In this document: piece by piece, positions 25,192 to 32,727 of the stretch
Position numbering within the stretch: position 1 is the stretch's first letter
Layout of the letters: every line of letters starts with the position of its first letter
Source: QKMZ01 sp012965515
GTDB lineage: Bacteria > Cyanobacteriota > Vampirovibrionia > Obscuribacterales > Obscuribacteraceae
Direction of reading: 5' to 3'
DNA length: 64,000 nt
Assembly: GCA_937879965.1 (NCBI GenBank)
Contig: CALFMP010000038.1
Location: forward strand, 119,016 to 183,015
Program-made: the position numbers and the translations under genes
The notes under the pieces: model-generated
Seen by the model: only the letters and a program-made list of their open reading frames with translations
Database searches by the model: none
What the model was told of the DNA's origin: nothing

Positions 25192-25698
25192 TTAGCGCGG
25201 AAGAGGCACCAACTCAATGTCGGAGGGGAGGAACAGCGGGTGGCGGGGCTGTCCTTTCAAAGTGATGCCAAAACAAAAGAGTGGATCTTTTGAAGAAATA
25301 AGCTTTAGAACCTCAGTATCCCGTCCATGCAAACACCCCCAGTTTCCCCACGCTACGACAACCAGGGACGACGTTTCGACTGCTTTGCCTATGTATTGAT
25401 CGTTCAACTTACCCACAGGACGGCGGCAAGCCCTCAGCTCTTGCGGATAAGCGGTTCTGTACGCAAACAAATTGACTACTTCCAGAGCACCGCAGCCCAA
25501 TTTTTCCGCAAAAGCAATGCATCTGGAAATGGTGGGATCGTTCATCTCCGCGTCGGCACGGCTCGGGTTTAGCATCACAAAGGCGGCTTTAGGACGCTTG
25601 CAATTCCACATGCGAGAGAGCGAGTAGCGATATCTGCCGCTCTTGTCAAAGATTGCACTGCCCGTCATCTCTGGTTTTGCGAGTTTTGTTCCTTTCAT
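25192..25698 (-). CDS. DUF1643 family protein
   Basis: 168 residues covering a DUF1643 domain: YRYSLSRMWN, then AAFVMLNPSRADAEMNDPTISRCIAFAEKLG with the signature NPSxAd...DpTi.rc, NLFAYRT, VVAWGNWG and a closing CFGITLKGQPRHPLFL. Family function is unknown; members are soluble and often found alone or near mobile elements. Its ATG is 70 nt from that of the divergent gene at 25769, and a palindrome (25705-25729) lies between them. Confidence 0.88.
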   Translation of the reverse strand: MKGTKLAKPEMTGSAIFDKSGRYRYSLSRMWNCKRPKAAFVMLNPSRADAEMNDPTISRCIAFAEKLGCGALEVVNLFAYRTAYPQELRACRRPVGKLNDQYIGKAVETSSLVVVAWGNWGCLHGRDTEVLKLISSKDPLFCFGITLKGQPRHPLFLPSDIELVPLPR

Positions 25699-25704
25699 CC
25701 CAAT

Positions 25705-25729
25705 ATTCTAGTTTGCATTCGACTAGAAT
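25705..25729. promoter_or_regulatory. palindrome in a divergent promoter
   Basis: ATTCTAGT (25705-25712), 9-nt spacer, ACTAGAAT (25722-25729). Centred about 50 nt before the ATG at 25769 and 20 nt before the ATG at 25698, the place expected for an operator or an early leader hairpin of either gene. Confidence 0.45.
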
Positions 25730-25768
25730 TGAATGGGTGAGCATCGATACGGATACTGAATTGCTAAC

Positions 25769-26755
25769 ATGAGAGTTAAACTGACTAGCACGGCCTTTAT
25801 GCGCACACTAACTTTGTGCACTCTAGCTAGTCTGACGGCGACATTCGAAACACCGATGTTCGCAGAACAAAAACTGGGATTGCCTGAAACTCCCGGCGAG
25901 AAGATAGAGTACGTGAAGAAAAACATGTACAAGGTGCAAGCGGCAACCGAGCGTTATGCTGGACACCATCAGGGCAAATATCCGACAAAAATCGACAGGG
26001 CGTTCCAAAGTTATTTCCCTTTTGGCGGCGCTGATGACGAGAATTTCTCAACACTGTCTTGTATCTACAATCCTTTCACACGCGCCAAGGAGATGCCGGT
26101 TCTCGGCAAACTGAAGAGCCTGGAAGAGGCGCGGAGACAGGCAACGCAAAAGATTGCCGCTGGAGTTACAGAATACACTCCCATCGATAATGGGAAGAGT
26201 TACGTAATTCGTGGTGCTGGAGGAAAAGGAGAAATTGTGACTGTAGGAGCAACCGGACGCGACTCCAAAACACCGCTCATTCTTTCAAGCGACCCCAATC
26301 TCGCAGTGCGCGGAAACATGATGGCCGTTCAGTTCGCCGCAGAGAGCTATTACGAAAAACACGGCAAATATCCGACGACCCTGGATTCAGAATTCAAAAA
26401 CTGTTTTCCAAACCACAATTCTGCACAGCAGAAACTTGGCGGGGCCCAAGAACAAAAAGGGCTTGATTCACCAGTGGTGAAAGCAACTGGTTTGTCAAAG
26501 CTGACGATAACTGGTTTGCCCTTGAAAAATCCGTACACCCAAAAACTGGAATGGCCGCTGCTGGGCAAGTTTAAAACAGTGAAAGATGCACGATTCACCC
26601 CACCGGGCGACCTCAAGCCGGGCGTCATCGAATATAATCCAATCAATGGCGGCAAAGATTATGCGATTCGCGCAGGCGGTCCGGAAGGAAAAGCTTTCAT
26701 GCGCCATCACAATAAGACCCAAACGTTCGTACTATCCAAAGAAGGCGAGCTTTAA
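25769..26755 (+). CDS. exported protein with two GspG-like (pseudopilin-type) repeats
   Basis: 328 residues with a signal-peptide-like start (hydrophobic TLCTLASLTATF). The mature part has two copies of one domain: repeat A about 50-150 (VQAATERYAGHHQGKYPTKI...YNPFTRAKEMPVLGK) and repeat B about 185-300 (VQFAAESYYEKHGKYPTTLD...KNPYTQKLEWPLLGK), each ending in EYxPI..GK.Y.IR. The KYPT..NPF pattern resembles the soluble part of major pseudopilin GspG, but the pilin N-terminal helix and prepilin site are missing. No assigned function. The paralogue at 26774 starts 19 nt later. Confidence 0.85.
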   Translation: MRVKLTSTAFMRTLTLCTLASLTATFETPMFAEQKLGLPETPGEKIEYVKKNMYKVQAATERYAGHHQGKYPTKIDRAFQSYFPFGGADDENFSTLSCIYNPFTRAKEMPVLGKLKSLEEARRQATQKIAAGVTEYTPIDNGKSYVIRGAGGKGEIVTVGATGRDSKTPLILSSDPNLAVRGNMMAVQFAAESYYEKHGKYPTTLDSEFKNCFPNHNSAQQKLGGAQEQKGLDSPVVKATGLSKLTITGLPLKNPYTQKLEWPLLGKFKTVKDARFTPPGDLKPGVIEYNPINGGKDYAIRAGGPEGKAFMRHHNKTQTFVLSKEGEL

Positions 26756-26773
26756 GCCAGCCGCTTAAATCCT

Positions 26774-27706
26774 ATGTTTTTTCAAAAACTGAGACTACTT
26801 GTCCCGGCACTGTTTCTAGGGCTGTTTGGACTTGGTGCACTTGCTCAAGACGAAGAGCTTTTTGCGCCGGTTGAAAAAATGGTCAATCCGAAATTCAAGG
26901 ACGAGAAAGAACGGCAGGAATACATGATGAAAGTGGCTGAGCGTGTGAGATCAGCTGCACAACGCTATGCCAGTCATCATAAAGGCACTCTTCCGAAGCA
27001 AGTAGACAACGCCTTCATGTCATACATGATCTTTGGAGAATGTGATGATAAGACTTTTACGTCTTGGTCTATTCCGATCAATCCGTATCTCGGTAAACAC
27101 AAGCCGATTCTGACGGGAAACATCTCTGATCCTGAAAAATGCAGGAAGTCGCCGCCCGGAAAAATGGAACCGGGATCGGTCGAATATAGCATCGCTGCTA
27201 GTGGCAAGGACTTTACAGTTCGCGTCGGCGCAGGCAATAGAAAAGCAATGCTGGATCCGAAGAATAAGAAACAGACTTACGTGCTTTCCAACGATTCCGA
27301 CTCACAGGTTAAGGCTAACATGCGCACAGTACAGTGGGCCGCCGAGCTGTACAAAGAGGACCATTTCAAGTTTCCCAAAGTTGTAGATGATGAATTCAAA
27401 TACTACTTTCCCTGGGGAGATCCGAAAAAGAAAAAATTGGGCAATGCATTGCCCAATCCATATTCAGGGAAACTCGAATATCCGGTCTTCAACGCCATGA
27501 GCTGCGCCTACAAAGAAAGACTGAAGGCGCCGATCACAATACCTCCAGGGCGAGTGGAATATTCAAGCACCGACGATCAGTCGAATTACTGCATTCGCGC
27601 AGGCGATCGTGCGGGCAAAGCTATCGCCGGAGTTCACGGCTCGAAGTCAACACTTGTGCTTGCAAAAGATGGAGATGGAAGTGGCCACGGCAACGACGCT
27701 CGTTAG
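26774..27706 (+). CDS. second exported protein with two GspG-like repeats
   Basis: 310 residues, paralogue of the gene 19 nt upstream. It has a signal peptide (VPALFLGLFGLGALAQ), repeat A about 55-150 (VRSAAQRYASHHKGTLPKQVD...NPYLGKHKPIL) and repeat B about 185-285 (MRTVQWAAELYKEDHFKFPKVVD...NPYSGKLEYPVF), each followed by EYS...G..Y/FxVRAG. The two proteins have the same two-repeat plan, so they arose by duplication of a whole gene. A Gly/Asp/His-rich tail (GDGSGHGNDAR) could bind metal. The last region before 27741 is a short gap with no terminator seen. Confidence 0.85.
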   Translation: MFFQKLRLLVPALFLGLFGLGALAQDEELFAPVEKMVNPKFKDEKERQEYMMKVAERVRSAAQRYASHHKGTLPKQVDNAFMSYMIFGECDDKTFTSWSIPINPYLGKHKPILTGNISDPEKCRKSPPGKMEPGSVEYSIAASGKDFTVRVGAGNRKAMLDPKNKKQTYVLSNDSDSQVKANMRTVQWAAELYKEDHFKFPKVVDDEFKYYFPWGDPKKKKLGNALPNPYSGKLEYPVFNAMSCAYKERLKAPITIPPGRVEYSSTDDQSNYCIRAGDRAGKAIAGVHGSKSTLVLAKDGDGSGHGNDAR

Positions 27707-27740
27707 GCGTGAATGTCTCACGTAATGTAGGGTAATTGAG

Positions 27741-29006
27741 CTATTTCAGATTAGAAACGCCCATGCCGATCTGGGCAAGTTCGGTCGAAGAGGGAAATCT
27801 TGATACACGGTAAAGTTCCGGATGAAATGGAGTGGGTTTTAAAAGCCCCCCGACGACCTCCAAAACTTTCTCCCAGGTATTGCAAGCCACCACTTCCTGA
27901 TTGGATTCTTTGCTATCGCCGGTAAAGACTACGGAGTCTGCTCGCGGAATCACACAGGGGACACCTTCCGGCCAGACGCTGCAGCTGGAGACGGACCCGT
28001 CTTTCCTTTGCGTTGCCAGATATGGTGTCACTACCGCCGGTTCTCCGATACTCTGCAACCACTCAGAGACAACCCCACGCTGATCCGCATAACTACGGGC
28101 GGTGGCAGAAATCCGCAACACTCGAAAACGCTCGTATAAAGGATGCCCTTCTTGTATCTCAAACGGCACCCATTCTCCACCGCGCAAAACCAGCGGCACG
28201 CCAACCATTGAGCGAGGCTTGTCAGCCATGGGTTCGATAACATTGAGTACGGAAGCCAAACCTTCCATGTCATCGGCACCAGTCATCACTAGATTTTCCG
28301 CACTGGGCAACATAGCAACCGGCGCGCCTTGAAAAGGCAACGATTGAATAAGATCTGTCAGCAAGATTCTCGATGCGTCATAACCGTCTTGCCAGTTCGA
28401 AATAAAAACGCCCGTAACCGCCTCAACCAGCGGCTTCTCACTTCGTTTTTTCAGATTCTCAAGCGCACACTGATACACCTGATCGAATGAAACGCCCCAC
28501 TTTGCCAACTGCCTCCCCGTGATTTGAATCATCGCGTCAGGAAAGTCATAGCTCAGCCCAGCGGCAAAATCATCACCGATGACTACATGGGGAATCTCCT
28601 GGTCCTGCGGGAGTTCATCACTATTGGCAGTTATTCCTTGCTCTAGCGCCAGGCGCATTTGCATCACCTGATACAAATATCGATGGCGAATAATCAACAT
28701 CAAACCATCTTTAGCTTCCTCAAAAGTTTCCGGCAGGTTATTTCTGTTCACGCCAAGAAAGAAGCTGCAATACCGGTCAACAACGGCGTTTCGCTCAGAC
28801 TCCAAAGCGGTGTTGTACTCGTCGAACATGGCAGCCAACCCAAAAAGTTGCTGCGGTTCTCCACTCTCATTTTCTACAATCAATGCAAATCGGACGGGTT
28901 CATAACGCAGAGTTCGATCTTCGCCACGGCTCTGGAGAGCAGCCTTGACCATCTCGGCAAAGTCTTCGGGGGAGGATATGCAGGGCAAATTTTCGCCCGA
29001 ACTCAT
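27741..29006 (-). CDS. DUF1444 (YtpQ)-like protein
   Basis: 421 residues, no signal peptide. The middle part reads like DUF1444/YtpQ: YLYQVMQMRLALEQ, then a domain with HVVIGDDFAAGLSYDFPDAMIQITGRQLAKWGVSFDQVYQCALENLKKR, which is the conserved W.V....V...AL.NL pattern, and then DGYDASRILLTDLIQSLPF with PVAMLPSAENLVMTGADD. The N-terminal and C-terminal parts are not recognised. Family function is unknown. I am moderately sure of the family assignment from these short stretches only. Confidence 0.7.
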   Translation of the reverse strand: MSSGENLPCISSPEDFAEMVKAALQSRGEDRTLRYEPVRFALIVENESGEPQQLFGLAAMFDEYNTALESERNAVVDRYCSFFLGVNRNNLPETFEEAKDGLMLIIRHRYLYQVMQMRLALEQGITANSDELPQDQEIPHVVIGDDFAAGLSYDFPDAMIQITGRQLAKWGVSFDQVYQCALENLKKRSEKPLVEAVTGVFISNWQDGYDASRILLTDLIQSLPFQGAPVAMLPSAENLVMTGADDMEGLASVLNVIEPMADKPRSMVGVPLVLRGGEWVPFEIQEGHPLYERFRVLRISATARSYADQRGVVSEWLQSIGEPAVVTPYLATQRKDGSVSSCSVWPEGVPCVIPRADSVVFTGDSKESNQEVVACNTWEKVLEVVGGLLKPTPFHPELYRVSRFPSSTELAQIGMGVSNLK

Positions 29007-29213
29007 TTACGGCCACCTCGATTCCACAGTTTCAAGCATAGCGCATTTATGGGGGCGTTGCCATGCATCGAACATTCGCCACGGTTGTCAAAAGCCCCAC
29101 CGGTTTCAGTTTCATCGACTCGATGGTTTATTGTCCAGCCGGAACCAGTTTCCATCTGTCCGCAGCATCCCCAGAATTCCAGAGCCACACTTTTTCTGAT
29201 CTAAAATGAGGGG

Positions 29214-30068
29214 ATGCAGCGGGACATCCAGACGCCTGACAAATGCCAGGCCCGATTTACACGGGTTTCGTCACAGCACGGCGCATTTCTCTGGCTAACA
29301 TTTTTTGTGTTTTGCACCATAGCCATTCCTACTGCGCTCGCCGCTCCGGCGACACAGCAAGTCGAAATCTGGCAACAGAAGCACGGCTACCTCGGCACCC
29401 TTGAAGTCATACTCGCCCCCAATGCGATAAGAATAAGCGAAAAGGGAAAAGACATTGTCATTCTCGCAAAAGCACCAGACTGGAAAGTTTTTGTCTACAA
29501 CAAGAAAACAAAACTGTTCTACGACATGACACTGGACGTCTGGAAGAAGCACGGACTGCGCGTTACCTGGACAATGATGTCGGCAACCAGCGACTGGCCC
29601 ATCGTAAAGGCGGGTAACGAAAAATTGTTGAAACGGGATGCCGACGTTTATTTTCTCGCTGCAGATCCCAACGCAAAAGCAAAACTTCGCATGGGCAAAC
29701 CAATAGACTTCAGCTACGGAAAAGCCGGCGTCTATTGGATTGATAAAGCACCATGCGCAAAAGAGCGAACTGCAGTCATGCTACAGCTGTATAAAACACC
29801 GGAGGTGCAATCCACTCCTCTAGCCTTGAAGACATTCAACAAAAGAAGCTATGGCTATCAGGGCGCGTCAAGCAACGCACCAGAGAAAGAACAAATGCTG
29901 CTTGAAACTCTCTCAATAACTAAGGCTACAATGCCAAGCAATACATTTGATCTTCCGCCAGGGTACAAGAGAGCAAAAGACGACCACGATGTAACCATCG
30001 GAAAGAACAACTCCGATTCGCTCGATTCAATTGTCGACCAAATGGGTCTGAAAGAGAACTTGAAGTGA
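29214..30068 (+). CDS. exported hypothetical protein
   Basis: 284 residues. Signal peptide (LWLTFFVFCTIAIPTALA, cleavage about residue 44). The mature protein starts with QQVEIWQQKHGYLGTLEVILAPNAIRISEKGKDIVILAKAPDWKVFVYNKKTKLFYDM, alternating strands as in LolA/LolB-type outer-membrane lipoprotein carriers, but the similarity is only structural. Seven residues before the end is Lys/Glu-rich. A GAGGGG site lies next to ATG 29214. Divergent from the DUF1444-like gene, gap 207 nt. Function unknown. Confidence 0.75.
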   Translation: MQRDIQTPDKCQARFTRVSSQHGAFLWLTFFVFCTIAIPTALAAPATQQVEIWQQKHGYLGTLEVILAPNAIRISEKGKDIVILAKAPDWKVFVYNKKTKLFYDMTLDVWKKHGLRVTWTMMSATSDWPIVKAGNEKLLKRDADVYFLAADPNAKAKLRMGKPIDFSYGKAGVYWIDKAPCAKERTAVMLQLYKTPEVQSTPLALKTFNKRSYGYQGASSNAPEKEQMLLETLSITKATMPSNTFDLPPGYKRAKDDHDVTIGKNNSDSLDSIVDQMGLKENLK

Positions 30069-30102
30069 GAACAACCGAAACGAAACAGCTGGTTGCCTGG
30101 TT

Positions 30103-30552
30103 TTAACAGACCCGATATTCTGCGCGAGGATTTACACCAAACTCTCTCAGTTTTGGCTTTACACGTTTCAAATTGTCAGTCCTTTTTCCTAACGCGATGC
30201 GCTTCAACGTCGTCAGAGCTCTATGGGAAACAAACGGATTCTCATCGTTGGCCAAACACAGAAGAACGAGCACATTGACAGAATAATTCTCCGCCAAACT
30301 GAAGCGGACGTCGACGTGCTCGTCAAACGCCAGTCTCATAACTACGTGCAAAGGCGTTGCCGTATTGCCACCAACAGCAATGCGGACTTCTTCACTGCTG
30401 TCGGTACTCAACTCTTCCAGGAATACCTGAGGCGTGGCTTGGTTTTCTGCAACACGAATTCTAATTCTGCTACTGGGATGTTGAGACAGAACATACAAGT
30501 CCGTTGCCGGCGTGTCATATCGACCAGCGCGAATGTAGTTTATATCATCCAT
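30103..30552 (-). CDS. leucine-rich-variant / HEAT-like repeat protein
   Basis: 149 residues made of about four 24-25-residue helical repeats, e.g. HPSSRIRIRVAENQATPQVFLEELS, DSSEEVRIAVGGNTATPLHVVMRLA, DEHVDVRFSLAENYSVNVLVLLCLA and DENPFVSHRALTTL. The theme D..xxVRxxxAxNxxTPxxxLxxLA is that of LRV (leucine-rich variant) repeats, which form alpha/3-10 solenoids. A GAGGAGG site 8 nt before ATG 30552 supports this start; the longer frame from 30600 has none. Likely a small protein-binding scaffold, second gene of a pair with 30597-30818. Confidence 0.8.
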   Translation of the reverse strand: MDDINYIRAGRYDTPATDLYVLSQHPSSRIRIRVAENQATPQVFLEELSTDSSEEVRIAVGGNTATPLHVVMRLAFDEHVDVRFSLAENYSVNVLVLLCLANDENPFVSHRALTTLKRIALGKRTDNLKRVKPKLREFGVNPRAEYRVC

Positions 30553-30596
30553 AACAGGTACCTCCTCTCGGACAAAATCGGCGTTGTTCTTCCAGG

Positions 30597-30818
30597 TCAA
30601 TTGGAAACGCTTGGCTCACTATCGGTATTTGCAGCAGCTCTTACATGCGGCAGACAAGTAAGGCAAACGGATATATAAGACACCAATGCGGCAATGGTTG
30701 TGACACTCAATAGGGCAACAGGTGTCGCATGCATAGCTTGCATAACAGATGCCGCTAAAGCGCTCGCCAGAATCATTACCGAAAACGCAATCCCAAGCAT
30801 TTTGAACTCACTCATCAT
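30597..30818 (-). CDS. small two-helix membrane protein
   Basis: 73 residues with two transmembrane helices (about 6-24, MLGIAFSVMILASALAASV, and 32-53, VALLSVTTIAALVSYISV) and a short polar tail. The start at 30818 (two adjacent ATG codons) has GGAGG 5 nt upstream, which is strong; the longer frame from 30872 has no site. No family recognised. It is followed 44 nt later by the LRV protein, so a membrane partner for that scaffold is possible. Confidence 0.6.
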   Translation of the reverse strand: MMSEFKMLGIAFSVMILASALAASVMQAMHATPVALLSVTTIAALVSYISVCLTCLPHVRAAANTDSEPSVSN

Positions 30819-31000
30819 TAATACCTCCAAAAACATGTAGCAGTACACACGCCGACTGCTCTCATCGAGCAAAACGTCAACGGTTTCCGCAAGTCTGGCT
30901 AGTGTTCACTTCGGCAACAGAGGCGAGTAGAAACATCACCTATGCCGCCGACCAGCAACACTTGCAATTTTTTTTTAGAACTTCAAGCGGAGGTAATCTT

Positions 31001-31330
31001 CTAAATCAACAATGAGCGATTTAAAAGCCACAGAGGCTGCGGAACAACGCACAGTTCAATACTTTGCGGCTGCAAGAAATCTGCAAGATTTGGATGAAGA
31101 ACGCACTCTGAAAACAACACACTCAAAAGAGATGAAGCATCAAAGGAATCCATTCTCGGCTTGGATTCAGCCAGCACAACAGTAGAACTTACAGCAACAG
31201 TGCTATAGAGACCGTCGTAGTGAGTGAATTTGCGATCGCTCGAATGGAATCGATGAGGCTCGATGATAATCAGCCCCAGCAACAGAAGTGCCGCGATCAA
31301 ACTAATGATTGCATTGCGATTTCTCATCAT
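31001..31330 (-). CDS. small membrane-anchored hypothetical protein
   Basis: 109 residues. Starts MMRNRNAIISLIAALLLLGLIII, an N-terminal signal anchor, with the remaining 80 residues outside the cytoplasm. GGGAGG lies 6 nt before ATG 31330, a strong site; the first ATG of the longer frame at 31414 has none. The C-terminal half is Cys/Leu-rich (SECVLHPNLADFLQPQSIELCVVPQPLWLLN). No family recognised. It is one of three short genes with strong ribosome sites in 30103-31330. Confidence 0.6.
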   Translation of the reverse strand: MMRNRNAIISLIAALLLLGLIIIEPHRFHSSDRKFTHYDGLYSTVAVSSTVVLAESKPRMDSFDASSLLSVLFSECVLHPNLADFLQPQSIELCVVPQPLWLLNRSLLI

Positions 31331-31523
31331 ATGCAACCTCCCTAAGCCCAGCGTATCAGAAACATCACAAACGGGCAAATGCATGAAAGCTAGTTGCAAT
31401 GCTCGTTTTCGCAACAGCTAAATGCAAGCATTTTTGAAGGCGGATTGAAAGAGTGAGCGCAAAATCGAGGCGAAATCGAAATAAAATCGAAAAGAAATTG
31501 CCGATCCGGGAACAAATATCTGC

Positions 31524-32639
31524 TCAGTTTTCTCCGCTGTGCCGACTTAAGGCGCCTAACCATCCCTTGTACCAGAGTAGTCCAACCACTCCAAGAGTAA
31601 GCACGAGCATCAGCATCAAAGCAAATGGATAACCGTAATGCCAATTAAGTTCCGGCATGTTGTAGCGCGAAATCTCAGTATTGAAGTTCATCCCATAGAT
31701 GCCCGCAATTAGCGTGGGAGGAACGAACAACGTAGTGATGATCGTGAGCACTTTCATCACTTCATTCATACGAGTGCTCAAACTGGATAGATAAACATCC
31801 ATCAAATCAGCTGCAAGCTCTCGATAGGTTTCGATAAAGTCGATAATGCGAACAGCATGGTCATAGCAATCTCGCAAGTGAATGCGAGTCTCCTCAGAGA
31901 ACGTAACTTCCATGTCTCGTATCAACGTATTAATCGACTCGCGAAGAGGCCACACGGCACGCCGCAAAGTCAGAAGTTCTCTTTTCACTGAGTGCACATT
32001 ACCGACTACAGTGTGACTTGGTTTTGTAATGATATCGTCTTCGAGCTTGTCCAGTACTTCTCCATAGGTTTCCAAAATAGGAAAATAATTGTCCAGCACA
32101 GAATCGATGATTGAGTAAACCAAGTAGTCAGAGCCTAATTTTCGAATATGCCCTTGTCCCTTCCGAATACGTTCGCGAGCAGGATCGAGAGTATCGATTG
32201 GACCTTCCTGAAATGTGACGACAAAATGTTTGCCGCTGAAGACGCTCAATTGTTCGGCTTCCAGATGGTCAGTGAATTCCATCATATGCATAACGAGAAA
32301 GAGGTCGTCGTTGTATCGCTCAATCTTTGCTCGCTCATGCACGTTCAGTACATCCTCAAGCGCAAGGTGATGGATGTTGAAGATCTCACCGACCTCTTTC
32401 ACGACCTCAGCGCTTCCGAGCCCTTCGACGTTCACCCAAACAACCGGCCATTTTCCGATGTACTGACGAATATCACCAGCGTCAGTCAACTCTTTCTCGA
32501 CAAAACCTTCCGGCCCATATGCGATTACATTGAGAGTTGTCTTCACCGCATCCGGTGCTGGAATTAGCGTGCCGGGAGCCGAGCCCGGAGGCAAATGCGT
32601 CATCCGCGTTTTGCGCTTCGTGCGTCTTCTCTTGGACAT
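31524..32639 (-). CDS. corA: magnesium/cobalt transporter CorA family
   Basis: 371 residues. The cytoplasmic funnel domain (about 35-300) is followed by two transmembrane helices joined by the signature loop YGMNF, in LIAGIYGMNFNTE (about 320), which forms the Mg2+ selectivity filter, and the C-terminal helix ends in GLLWYKGWL. The long coiled helix before it carries TLRRAVWPLRESINTLIRD. Imports Mg2+ as a pentamer. The N-terminal 30 residues are basic (SKRRRTKRKTRM), longer than usual. Alone on the strand; short AATCGA repeats lie downstream (31445-31500). Confidence 0.96.
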   Translation of the reverse strand: MSKRRRTKRKTRMTHLPPGSAPGTLIPAPDAVKTTLNVIAYGPEGFVEKELTDAGDIRQYIGKWPVVWVNVEGLGSAEVVKEVGEIFNIHHLALEDVLNVHERAKIERYNDDLFLVMHMMEFTDHLEAEQLSVFSGKHFVVTFQEGPIDTLDPARERIRKGQGHIRKLGSDYLVYSIIDSVLDNYFPILETYGEVLDKLEDDIITKPSHTVVGNVHSVKRELLTLRRAVWPLRESINTLIRDMEVTFSEETRIHLRDCYDHAVRIIDFIETYRELAADLMDVYLSSLSTRMNEVMKVLTIITTLFVPPTLIAGIYGMNFNTEISRYNMPELNWHYGYPFALMLMLVLTLGVVGLLWYKGWLGALSRHSGEN

Positions 32640-32696
32640 TAGCGGTAAAACCTCTCGTTCTCAGCACCGTGTAAATCCGACATCTTAAACCCTCTC

Positions 32697-32719
32697 GGGG
32701 TGACTCCATGTGTCGCCCC
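32697..32719. repeat. dispersed palindrome copy
   Basis: GGGGTGACTCCATGTGTCGCCCC followed by TACGG, an imperfect copy with outer arms GGGG/CCCC and inner GTGAC/GTGTC. It lies in the short gap between the start of corA (32639) and the M23-like stop (32728). Confidence 0.6.
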
Positions 32720-32727
32720 TACGGATA

